Positions 36,347 to 42,966 of a stretch of DNA of 64,000 nt are shown here, one piece after another. Source of the DNA: Spirosoma foliorum (GTDB lineage Bacteria > Bacteroidota > Bacteroidia > Cytophagales > Spirosomataceae); contig NZ_CP059732.1 of assembly GCF_014117325.1 (NCBI RefSeq), forward strand, positions 5,469,001-5,533,000, written 5' to 3'. Numbering within the stretch: the first letter of the stretch is position 1; each line of letters starts with the position of its first letter. Both the position numbers and the translations under genes were made by a program. The notes beneath the pieces are model-generated. The model was not told the origin of the DNA. It was given only the letters and a program-made list of their open reading frames with translations, and did no database searches.

Positions 36347-36892
36347 ATGAAGTCAACCATCGCCTTTATCGGTTCAGGCAATCTGGGAACTGAATTGGCT
36401 ACCCGGCTGGTCAATAGTGCTTACCGGCTGCTGATCTTCGATCAGCATTTAGCCAAGTCGCAGCTACTCGTCAATCAGCTTTTGACGGTCACTCCTACAG
36501 CCGAAGTGGAAGCTATCGACTGCCCGACAAATGCGTCCTGGGAAGCCGACATCATTGTGTTGGCCGTTCCCGAATTGTCAAAAAAAGAGGTGGCTGATCG
36601 AATCAGAGACGTGGCCGTTTGCAAAATCGTTATCAGTCTCTATACACCATTGCATGATGAAGAAAGCCGTCATTTTGAGTCTACAGCTATTTACGTGGGC
36701 GAAGAATTACAACAACGACTCCCGAATTCTAAAGTGGTGAACGTAATCATCATGGGCGAAGAACGAACAGATGCATTTCTCATCAGCACGCATCCCGAAG
36801 CGCTAATTACGGTTTCAACGCTGATTCAGAATGCAGGACTAAATCCCATCGTGGCCGAGGATTGGTCGGTAGATAGCACAAAAATTCTTTGA
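36347..36892 (+). CDS. F420-dependent-reductase-like NAD(P)-binding protein
   Basis: Rossmann-fold protein of 181 residues. The N-terminus IAFIGSGNLGTELATRLVNS is the dinucleotide-binding loop and IIVLAVPELSKKEVADRI the second half, typical of the NADP oxidoreductase, coenzyme F420-dependent family and of predicted dinucleotide-binding enzymes. The C-terminal region KVVNVIIMGEERTDAFLIS also fits that group. The reaction is unknown and F420 use is not implied. Its stop codon overlaps the first bases of the palindrome at 36891. Confidence 0.7.
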   Translation: MKSTIAFIGSGNLGTELATRLVNSAYRLLIFDQHLAKSQLLVNQLLTVTPTAEVEAIDCPTNASWEADIIVLAVPELSKKEVADRIRDVAVCKIVISLYTPLHDEESRHFESTAIYVGEELQQRLPNSKVVNVIIMGEERTDAFLISTHPEALITVSTLIQNAGLNPIVAEDWSVDSTKIL

Positions 36893-36950
36893 CAGGATTT
36901 ACAAGATTCACAGGATTGCCTATCTGATTATTAATCCTGTAAATCCTGTC
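36891..36950. repeat. Palindrome of the GACAGGATT family
   Basis: Arms GACAGGATTTACAAGATT (36891-36908) and AATCCTGTAAATCCTGTC (36933-36950) pair with one mismatch. Same family as the outer arms at 1319-1590. It begins inside the stop codon of the upstream gene and ends 15 bases before the next start. Confidence 0.85.
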
Positions 36951-36965
36951 GAAAACAACTTATAC

Positions 36966-37847
36966 ATGGAACGGAAACAGTTTGTAAAGACCATTCTAAC
37001 AGGAGCAATTACAATGAACACTTTATCAGCTTTTAAACAATTTACCAACGATCTGGACGAAACAGGCCCCCTTATGCCCGTTTTGTTTGTTGGCCACGGA
37101 TCGCCGATGAACGGCATCGAAGACAATGAATTCAGTCGTCGCTGGACACGTATGGCGCAGGAAATCCCGACGCCAACGGCTGTGCTGGTCGTTTCGGCGC
37201 ACTGGTTTACACGAGGTACGAAAATTACGGCCATGGACTTCCCGGAAACCATTCACGACTTCGGCGGCTTTCCCAAAGCCTTGTTCGACGTGCAGTATCC
37301 GGCTCCCGGCAATCCAGCCCTTGCTAAAGAAACGGCTTCCTTGCTTCACTCTGCCCATGTAGAATTAGCACACGATTGGGGCCTGGATCACGGCACCTGG
37401 ACAATCGTTCGGCACATGTACCCAGACGCTAAAATTCCTGTTTTGCAATTGAGCATCGACTATACCAAAGGGCCACAGTACCACTATGATTTAGCTCGTG
37501 AACTCTACTCCTTACGCAAAAAAGGCGTGCTGATTATCGGGAGTGGCAACATGGTACATAACCTGCGCATGGTGGCCTGGGACAAAATGGATGTGCCCAA
37601 TTACGGTTTCGATTGGGCGAAATCGCTTAACGACAAGTTCAAACAGTTGATTAGCGACGGCGACGTAAAACCGCTCATCAATTACAACACTCTGGGTCGG
37701 GAAGCCGCCTTAGCCATTCCGACCCCCGAACATTATCTGCCGCTGTTATACAGCTTAGGTCTGCAAGGGACTAAAGATTCCGTCTCGTTCTTTAACGACC
37801 GGGCGGTGGCGGGTTCGCTTACGATGACGTCGGTGAAGATTGGGTAG
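36966..37847 (+). CDS. ygiD: 4,5-DOPA dioxygenase extradiol family protein
   Basis: Class III extradiol ring-cleavage dioxygenase (LigB-like) of 293 residues, related to E. coli YgiD and plant DOPA dioxygenases. It shows LFVGHGSPMNGIED with a metal His near residue 41, SAHWFTRG with a second His, and DHGTWTIVRHMYPDAKIPVLQLSID as the active-site core; GSGNMVHNL holds another His. It should open the ring of catechol compounds using Fe or Zn. The N-terminus (MERKQFVKTILTGAIT) is longer than usual and weakly resembles an export signal; an in-frame ATG at 37014 is an alternative. The physiological substrate is not known. Confidence 0.88.
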   Translation: MERKQFVKTILTGAITMNTLSAFKQFTNDLDETGPLMPVLFVGHGSPMNGIEDNEFSRRWTRMAQEIPTPTAVLVVSAHWFTRGTKITAMDFPETIHDFGGFPKALFDVQYPAPGNPALAKETASLLHSAHVELAHDWGLDHGTWTIVRHMYPDAKIPVLQLSIDYTKGPQYHYDLARELYSLRKKGVLIIGSGNMVHNLRMVAWDKMDVPNYGFDWAKSLNDKFKQLISDGDVKPLINYNTLGREAALAIPTPEHYLPLLYSLGLQGTKDSVSFFNDRAVAGSLTMTSVKIG

Positions 37848-37851
37848 GTTG

Positions 37852-37927
37852 GCAAAGGGGTAAGGGCATGGGGCATAGGGGTAAAAGCATGCGCTAGCTC
37901 CTATGCCCCATGCCCTTACCCCTTTGC
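37852..37927. repeat. Perfect palindrome, GGGCATGGGGCATAGG family
   Basis: 28-base perfect arms (37852-37879 and 37900-37927) around a 20-base loop, starting four bases after the dioxygenase stop and ending three bases before the bestrophin stop. The two genes converge here. Relatives are at 57721-57794 and, degraded, inside ccoI and ccoG. Confidence 0.88.
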
Positions 37928-37930
37928 ACT

Positions 37931-38857
37931 TTAGTTCACTTTGATATAATCCACCTCCGGCTTGGCCAGAACGGTTGCGGAAGGTTTTACGCCCAGAATT
38001 TCGTGCACATTCCGCCGGATATTCTGGGCAATTTGGTTCAGGGGTAAGTCGTTGCAATCCAGCCCGAACGGTTCTTCAATTTCATCGCCAATCATCTCGA
38101 TGCCAATTAAAGCATAGGCTGCCAGCGTGGTTGCAATGATGCCGAAATAGCCGTAGTTAGAAACGAGAACCAAGGGAATCAGCAACACATACATCGTAAT
38201 AAACAGCTTGATAAAGAAGCTATACGAGAACGGAATCGGTGTTTTTTTGATGCGTTCGCAGGAGCCCGTTATATCCAGCAAGGCCTGATGATAAAGCCGA
38301 ATGGTAATTAAATCGGCGTCGTTGACAAGACCGTCCTGACGTAGTGCCTGAAACCGACGCGTGAGTAAAGCGGCCAGCCGACTGGGGATATGCGTATAGT
38401 CGGGGAGCGTTTTTAATTGATCGTCACCCGCTTCTTCGAGTTCTGTAAAATCAACGCCCGTCCGCAGATGCCCTTTAAGCGCCAGCGCAAAGTTGGAGAG
38501 CGTTCGGGCGAAGAAAACCCGGTTTGTTAGAGCATCATCGGGCAAGAGTCCATCCATCAGGACAGCCAGGTTACGGCTGTAATTAACTAACAATCCCCAC
38601 TGCCGACGGCCTTCCCAGAACCGATCGTAAGCGGTATTGGTCCGAAAGACCAGCAATAAACTAAGTGTGATGCCTAATAATGAAAAGAGGGTTCCGTCGA
38701 ACGGTACGTGAATATCGGCAACATGCTGGTCGATTAGGGTTAGTAGAACCCCGTAAAGACTCACATACCCTACTCGTTGCAAAAGCACTCGAATACTGTA
38801 ACTGGTGTGAAAATGCCTAAGGGCACCAAACCAATTTTTTGCTTCGTAAATAATCAC
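37931..38857 (-). CDS. Bestrophin family ion channel-like protein
   Basis: Membrane protein of 308 residues. The N-terminal pattern FHTSYSIRVLLQRVGYVSLYGVLLTL followed by FDGTLFSLLGITLSLLLVFRTNTAYDRFWEGRRQWGLLVN is diagnostic for bestrophins (bacterial homologues of the chloride channel; some conduct cations). PIPFSYSFFIKLFITMYVLLIPL supplies the later membrane helices, and GDEIEEPFGLDCNDLPL near the C-terminus is the acidic family motif. It stands alone; a palindrome separates it from the cbb3 operon end. Confidence 0.92.
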   Translation of the reverse strand: MIIYEAKNWFGALRHFHTSYSIRVLLQRVGYVSLYGVLLTLIDQHVADIHVPFDGTLFSLLGITLSLLLVFRTNTAYDRFWEGRRQWGLLVNYSRNLAVLMDGLLPDDALTNRVFFARTLSNFALALKGHLRTGVDFTELEEAGDDQLKTLPDYTHIPSRLAALLTRRFQALRQDGLVNDADLITIRLYHQALLDITGSCERIKKTPIPFSYSFFIKLFITMYVLLIPLVLVSNYGYFGIIATTLAAYALIGIEMIGDEIEEPFGLDCNDLPLNQIAQNIRRNVHEILGVKPSATVLAKPEVDYIKVN

Positions 38858-38961
38858 CGGTTGTAGAAGAATAGTGTGTTATTGTTTCTCTCGTAAAGAA
38901 TCAATATACACATTCATCTTCAGCGGGCAAGTCCAATCTGAGTTATCGGAACGATTAATCA

Positions 38962-39059
38962 GGAAATAGCTGGGGATTTTTCGGAAAGCGGTGCCACGGT
39001 TTAAGTAAGCGTCATGAGTAACCGTGGCACCGCTTTCCGAAAAATCCCCAGCTATTTCC
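38962..39059. repeat. 40-base-arm perfect palindrome overlapping tauE-like stop
   Basis: Arms 38962-39001 and 39020-39059 are perfectly complementary. The core GTGCCACGGTT recurs at 33536-33584. The right arm includes the stop codon and the next-to-last codons of the TauE-like gene, so the element supplies that stop. The frame at 38879-39079 that crosses it is not considered real. Confidence 0.9.
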
Positions 39060-39750
39060 CGGTCAAAAGCCCGTGGCAAATCGGAATAACATCTGCCGGA
39101 CCAATTGGCAATCGGTATTCGGCCACGCCCCGACCAATGAGTAATACGGCAATAACGATCGTCGCGACCGAGAGTACTTGATTCAGTCGTTGCCGACCAA
39201 CAATGGGTAACCAGCTTGTGATCAGATTAACACCCAGAAGCGCAGGCAATGTACCCAGCCCGAACAACAGCATATACGAGGCTCCCGCTAGTGGCGTATG
39301 GGTTGTCAGTGTTCCGGCTAATGCCAGATAGGTAAATCCGCAGGGCAACAGACCATTCAGCATACCTAATCCGGCAAAACTCCAGCGCCGGGGTTGCTGT
39401 ACATACTGCCCGAATAATTTCGAGATTCGGGTCGTCAACCAGGGCCAGTGAAAGCGAGTGGGCAAGCTTTTTCGCCAAAGGAAACTGATCAATAAAACAA
39501 TCCCGCAACCGATAGCCAGCGGTCGCTGCCAGCCAATGAAGTTCAGTCCAAAACCCACTGTACCTGCCAACGCCCCCAGCATACTGTAGATGGCAATTCG
39601 CCCGGCATGATACAGACCAATGGCCTGCCATCGCTGCCCGTACGGTAACCGACCAACGGGCAAGGCAGCCACAAGCGGCCCGCACATACCTACGCAATGT
39701 AGACTACTGATCAGACCCGTCAGGAAAGCGGTAGCGAGCCAGGGCGACAT
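39052..39750 (-). CDS. TauE/SafE-like membrane protein of the cbb3 operon
   Basis: Inner-membrane protein of 232 residues with six predicted helices. The N-terminus has the marker SLHCVGMCGPLVAALP, with Cys residues in the first helix pair, found in the TauE/SafE-like branch linked to cbb3 oxidase and copper biogenesis. Family names are misleading, and sulfite export is unlikely here. The likely job is copper or redox support for oxidase assembly. Its start lies three bases after the FixH stop, so it is the last gene of the operon. The final codons and stop lie in a palindromic repeat. Confidence 0.82.
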   Translation of the reverse strand: MSPWLATAFLTGLISSLHCVGMCGPLVAALPVGRLPYGQRWQAIGLYHAGRIAIYSMLGALAGTVGFGLNFIGWQRPLAIGCGIVLLISFLWRKSLPTRFHWPWLTTRISKLFGQYVQQPRRWSFAGLGMLNGLLPCGFTYLALAGTLTTHTPLAGASYMLLFGLGTLPALLGVNLITSWLPIVGRQRLNQVLSVATIVIAVLLIGRGVAEYRLPIGPADVIPICHGLLTGK

Positions 39751-39753
39751 GGT

Positions 39754-40194
39754 TTATAGAAAAATCTGTTCTTCTTTATAATACTCCCGTTGTCCATCCG
39801 ACCAAGTGAACTGCACGCGCCAGTTCCCTTTTGCCAGCGCTTTTGTCGGAACCACCTGCCGGGTTGGATGCGTAGCGGGGATATTTACCCGAAAATCCTG
39901 CCGACTGTCGCCGGGACGATAAAATGTGATTTCACCTTTCTGAAGGCTCGTAGGCAGCACAAACACGATCTGCTGCTGATCGGCCAGATACGTCATGGCA
40001 GTAGCGAAATTAAGGTCTGAGTTAATTTGTTGGGCGTTGCTCACCCGATCGATGTGCTGCTGATACTCTATTTCGTTCTGATAATAATTGTCACTTACCA
40101 GATCGATGCGCTCGCGGGTCATCCGATACACCATGGTACCAATGAAGCCCCCAAAGAGCACAAACACGAGAATAATTGATTTTCCCCAGTTCAT
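39754..40194 (-). CDS. ccoH: FixH/CcoH family cbb3 oxidase assembly protein
   Basis: Membrane-anchored protein of 146 residues: one N-terminal helix (SIILVFVLFGGFIGTMVYR) and a periplasmic domain with YYQNEIEYQQHIDRVSNA followed by beta strands ending WRVQFTWSDGQREYYKEEQIF. This matches FixH, needed for stable assembly or copper loading of cbb3 oxidase. It lies between ccoG and the tauE-like gene, as in many cco operons. Confidence 0.88.
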   Translation of the reverse strand: MNWGKSIILVFVLFGGFIGTMVYRMTRERIDLVSDNYYQNEIEYQQHIDRVSNAQQINSDLNFATAMTYLADQQQIVFVLPTSLQKGEITFYRPGDSRQDFRVNIPATHPTRQVVPTKALAKGNWRVQFTWSDGQREYYKEEQIFL

Positions 40195-40198
40195 GATT

Positions 40199-40283
40199 AT
40201 TGAGTGATTGAGTGATTAAATGATTGAGTGATGGAATGAATGCCCGAGGCAGCTATTCAATCATTCAATCACTCAATCATTCA
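40199..40283. repeat. Palindrome of TGATTGAGTGATT repeats
   Basis: Left side (about 40199-40239) repeats ATTGAGTG units and the right side (about 40254-40283) repeats their complement CACTCAAT. It fills almost the whole gap between ccoG and fixH. Confidence 0.75.
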
Positions 40284-40287
40284 ACAT

Positions 40288-41712
40288 TTAGTTTACCGGT
40301 CCTAAAAATGTTGTTTTGACTTGATCGAGTACGACGCCTTCGGAGACGATCTCGACCGTTAGTTTCGTACTGCTCTCGTGAATGGACTTTTCGGGAAGCA
40401 GGATAAAAAACATGCCTTTGGTTAGCTCATCGGCAGGTGCTTTCGTGATGGGTTGAACCATTCGCAACGTAGCTCCCGGATAATCGACACGGAACGTAAC
40501 GGGTTTTGTCTGATGCGTTTTGTTTACCAATTCGATCAGGTACAGGTTGGATACCAGTCCACCTTTCTCACGCTGATACAATTGCCCCGGTGCCCGAAGG
40601 AGCGTCGTATCCAGATCGCTACGGCTCCACAACAGGAAGCCCAATACGCCCATCAATAGCAACAGAACTGCACTGTAACCCTTCATACGGTTCGTTAACC
40701 GCCACGGCTTACGCGTCTGTATCCCATCCAGCGAATCATGACGAATCAAACCCCGAGGTCGCCCGATCTTATCCATGATGTCATCGCAGGCATCCATGCA
40801 TTGCGTACAGCTCACACACTCCATCTGACTACCATTTCGAATATCGATTCCCGTTGGACAGACCTGTACACAAAGCTTACAATCAATACAATCGCCTTTG
40901 GGCGTAGGGCTTTGGGCAATGGGCAGGGGGTAAAACGTAGAGGTGTCTGTTTGGCGCTCTTTTTTCCCCCTCGGCTCACCGCGAACGTCGTCGTAGGTGA
41001 CAATGACTGACTGCTTGTCCAGTAATACACTTTGAAGACGTCCATATGGGCATATAGTCGTACAAACGATTTCGCGTACGTAGGCAAATACCGCATAGAA
41101 AACGCCCGTGAACAGCAGAATCGTAGTCAGCCCCACAAGGTGGTTAGCCGGATTATCGGTGATGACCGCCAATAGGGCATCTTTGCCAATGATGTAAGCC
41201 AGAAACGTATTGGCGATTAAGAACGATACCAGAAAAAAGAGGCTGTACTTGGCACTTTTCTTCCAGATCTTCTCGGTTGTCCAGGGTGAAGCGTCAAGTC
41301 TTCGGCGTGCATTATGATCTCCCTCAATCCAGATTTCAATTTTCCGAAAAACCATTTCCAGAAAAACCGTTTGCGGGCAGATCCATCCGCAGAATACTCG
41401 ACCGTAGATAACCGTAAATAGGATAACAAAGACGATAAACACCAGCAAACCAATGGCAACCAGATAAAAATCCTGTGGCCAGAACGTAACGCCAAAAAAG
41501 TTAAACTTCCGTTCGAGTATGTTAAACAGAAAGAGCGGTTGTCCATTATAGCTCAGAAAAGGCCCGGCAAACAGCATGGCCAGAAAGACCCAGGCTACGC
41601 CCGTCCGCCAGCGATAATACCGGCCTTTTACGACACGTGGATAGAGCCACTGACGTTTGTTACCAGTTGTCGTTGTTACGGATGGGGCTGGAGCGTTGAG
41701 ATGCGGTGTCAT
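40288..41712 (-). CDS. ccoG: cbb3 oxidase accessory iron-sulfur protein CcoG (FixG/RdxA)
   Basis: Membrane ferredoxin of 474 residues. Helices include AWVFLAMLFAGPFLSY, LVAIGLLVFIVFVILFTVIYG and VLLLLMGVLGFLLW. VFCGWICPQTVFLEM near residue 105 is the family marker. Two 4Fe-4S sites are seen at CIDCKLCVQVCPTGIDI and CVSCTQCMDACD. The last ~100 residues form an Ig-like periplasmic domain. CcoG reduces copper for cbb3 oxidase assembly. Residues about 260-272 (FYPLPIAQSPTPK) are encoded by DNA like half of the GGGCATGGGG palindrome family and are not expected from homologues. Confidence 0.93.
   Translation of the reverse strand: MTPHLNAPAPSVTTTTGNKRQWLYPRVVKGRYYRWRTGVAWVFLAMLFAGPFLSYNGQPLFLFNILERKFNFFGVTFWPQDFYLVAIGLLVFIVFVILFTVIYGRVFCGWICPQTVFLEMVFRKIEIWIEGDHNARRRLDASPWTTEKIWKKSAKYSLFFLVSFLIANTFLAYIIGKDALLAVITDNPANHLVGLTTILLFTGVFYAVFAYVREIVCTTICPYGRLQSVLLDKQSVIVTYDDVRGEPRGKKERQTDTSTFYPLPIAQSPTPKGDCIDCKLCVQVCPTGIDIRNGSQMECVSCTQCMDACDDIMDKIGRPRGLIRHDSLDGIQTRKPWRLTNRMKGYSAVLLLLMGVLGFLLWSRSDLDTTLLRAPGQLYQREKGGLVSNLYLIELVNKTHQTKPVTFRVDYPGATLRMVQPITKAPADELTKGMFFILLPEKSIHESSTKLTVEIVSEGVVLDQVKTTFLGPVN
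40897..40934. repeat. Degraded palindrome half inside ccoG
   Basis: The run of GGGCNNNGGGC units here resembles one arm of the 37852-37927 element. It maps to a loop just before the first iron-sulfur motif and keeps the frame. No complementary arm is visible, so this is a remnant or chance resemblance. Confidence 0.5.
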
Positions 41713-41731
41713 TAGTGTGGTTGTGAATTCT

Positions 41732-41823
41732 TTTTTGTCATGCTGACGCAGGAAGCATCTTGAAATTTCCTTACTGACCTATTAGGATGATTTAAGATGC
41801 TTCCTGCGTCAGCATGACAAAAA
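41732..41823. repeat. Palindromic repeat, TTTTTGTCATGCTGACG family, ccoP/ccoG gap
   Basis: Perfect 30-base arms (41732-41761 and 41794-41823) around a 32-base loop. It fills the 115-base gap between ccoP and ccoG and reaches to four bases before the ccoP stop. Confidence 0.9.
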
Positions 41824-41827
41824 GCGC

Positions 41828-42667
41828 TTACTGCATAGCCACTTTTGGCGTAGCTGGCACTGGCTCAACCTTATCGCCCTGCGGCTCTTTGGCTCCAGCC
41901 GGTTTGGTACCTTGCAACGATAGAATATAGCTCGTAACCTGTTGAACCTGAAGTGGATTCAGCTGTTTCTTCCACGAGAGCATCCCTTTTTCGGGAACGC
42001 CTTCCGTAACGGTATGGAACACGGCTTTCATAGTCCCCCCGTGTAACCAATATTCATCCGTCAGATTGGGGCCAACTTTCCCCTCGGCATTCTGACCGTG
42101 GCAAGCTGTACAGTACTGATTGAAAAGCACTTGTCCGACTTCAATACCCTTCTTGTCAGTGAGCAGCGTAACGGTATTTTCATTGATTTTACCCGCTACC
42201 AATTTGATGTAAGCTTCCCGCTCTTTCTCGGCAATAGTCACTTCCTGCGTGTACTCCTGCTCCATGATGTTGCCGTTGCCTATCACGTGGAAAATCAATA
42301 GATACACAACGCCAAAGCCAATGGTCGCGTAGAAAAGCCCCATAAACCAGGGAGGTGTTGGGTTGTTCAGTTCGGCGATACCGTCGTATTCATGATCCAT
42401 TTTCAGGTCTTCTTCCTGACTTAGCTCGTGCAATCCCGTAAATCGTTGCCAGGTGGTACGTGTATCAGCAGCTTTCGTTTTGGCAGGCTCTGGCGCTAAC
42501 GCCTTGCGCAGTATATAGGATAGATACAGGGTAATGGCCAATAACAGCCCCGTCGCAACCGTCACGAATAGCATCACCATTACCCATAGCAAGTCTTCGC
42601 CAGAGGTCAGACTCCAGATCGACTTTTCGGCGGCTGGGTCAAGAATTGTTGTTAACAGAAGAGTCAT
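41828..42667 (-). CDS. ccoP: cbb3-type cytochrome c oxidase subunit III
   Basis: Membrane cytochrome c of 279 residues. Helix one is WVMVMLFVTVATGLLLAITLYLSYI. The second helix follows NPTPPWFMGLFYATIGFGVVYLLIFHV, a CcoP marker. A single c-type haem site CTACHG is near residue 187, with the Met ligand probably in KGMLSWKK. Most proteobacterial CcoP proteins have two haems; the monohaem form is common in Bacteroidota. It passes electrons to CcoO. The C-terminus is rich in Pro, Lys and Glu. Confidence 0.95.
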   Translation of the reverse strand: MTLLLTTILDPAAEKSIWSLTSGEDLLWVMVMLFVTVATGLLLAITLYLSYILRKALAPEPAKTKAADTRTTWQRFTGLHELSQEEDLKMDHEYDGIAELNNPTPPWFMGLFYATIGFGVVYLLIFHVIGNGNIMEQEYTQEVTIAEKEREAYIKLVAGKINENTVTLLTDKKGIEVGQVLFNQYCTACHGQNAEGKVGPNLTDEYWLHGGTMKAVFHTVTEGVPEKGMLSWKKQLNPLQVQQVTSYILSLQGTKPAGAKEPQGDKVEPVPATPKVAMQ

Positions 42668-42678
42668 AGCTGATGTCG

Positions 42679-42849
42679 TTAAGACTTGGTAGAATCGTCT
42701 AAGGGCAGATTACCCATTTGTCGAAGGTGCTGCTTATCAGCAACCAGCAAATACAGTCCGACCAGAATAAAGAAGGTAAAAAACGTCAGGAACGAACCGA
42801 TCATATAGACGTCTGCTCCGGGAATTTTTGAGATGAATTGCTTGAACAT
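42679..42849 (-). CDS. ccoQ: cbb3 oxidase small subunit CcoQ
   Basis: 56-residue protein with one transmembrane helix (MIGSFLTFFTFFILVGLYLLVA) and a short charged tail (DKQHLRQMGNLPLDDSTKS). Size, position between ccoNO and ccoP, and topology match CcoQ, which stabilises the oxidase. ATG at 42849 is chosen; the open frame upstream runs into the palindrome. Confidence 0.8.
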   Translation of the reverse strand: MFKQFISKIPGADVYMIGSFLTFFTFFILVGLYLLVADKQHLRQMGNLPLDDSTKS

Positions 42850-42858
42850 GACTTTTAT

Positions 42859-42966
42859 AATGAAAAATGGATAATGGATAATGTACAATGAATGGAGGAT
42901 GAAGAATTAAGGCAAATAGCCTGATTACGAGGCAGATTATTCATTGTACATTATCCATTATTCATT
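42859..42966. repeat. Palindrome in ccoNO/ccoQ gap
   Basis: Left arm 42859-42893 (AATGAAAAATGGATAATGGA...) pairs imperfectly with the right arm 42939-42966 (ATTCATTGTACATTATCC...), leaving a ~45-base loop. It ends on the first base of the ccoNO stop codon. Confidence 0.75.

Noticed and set aside
38879..39079. 66-codon frame between bestrophin and tauE-like genes
   Set aside because: It reads straight through a 40-base-arm palindrome and overlaps the tauE-like stop; no protein character.
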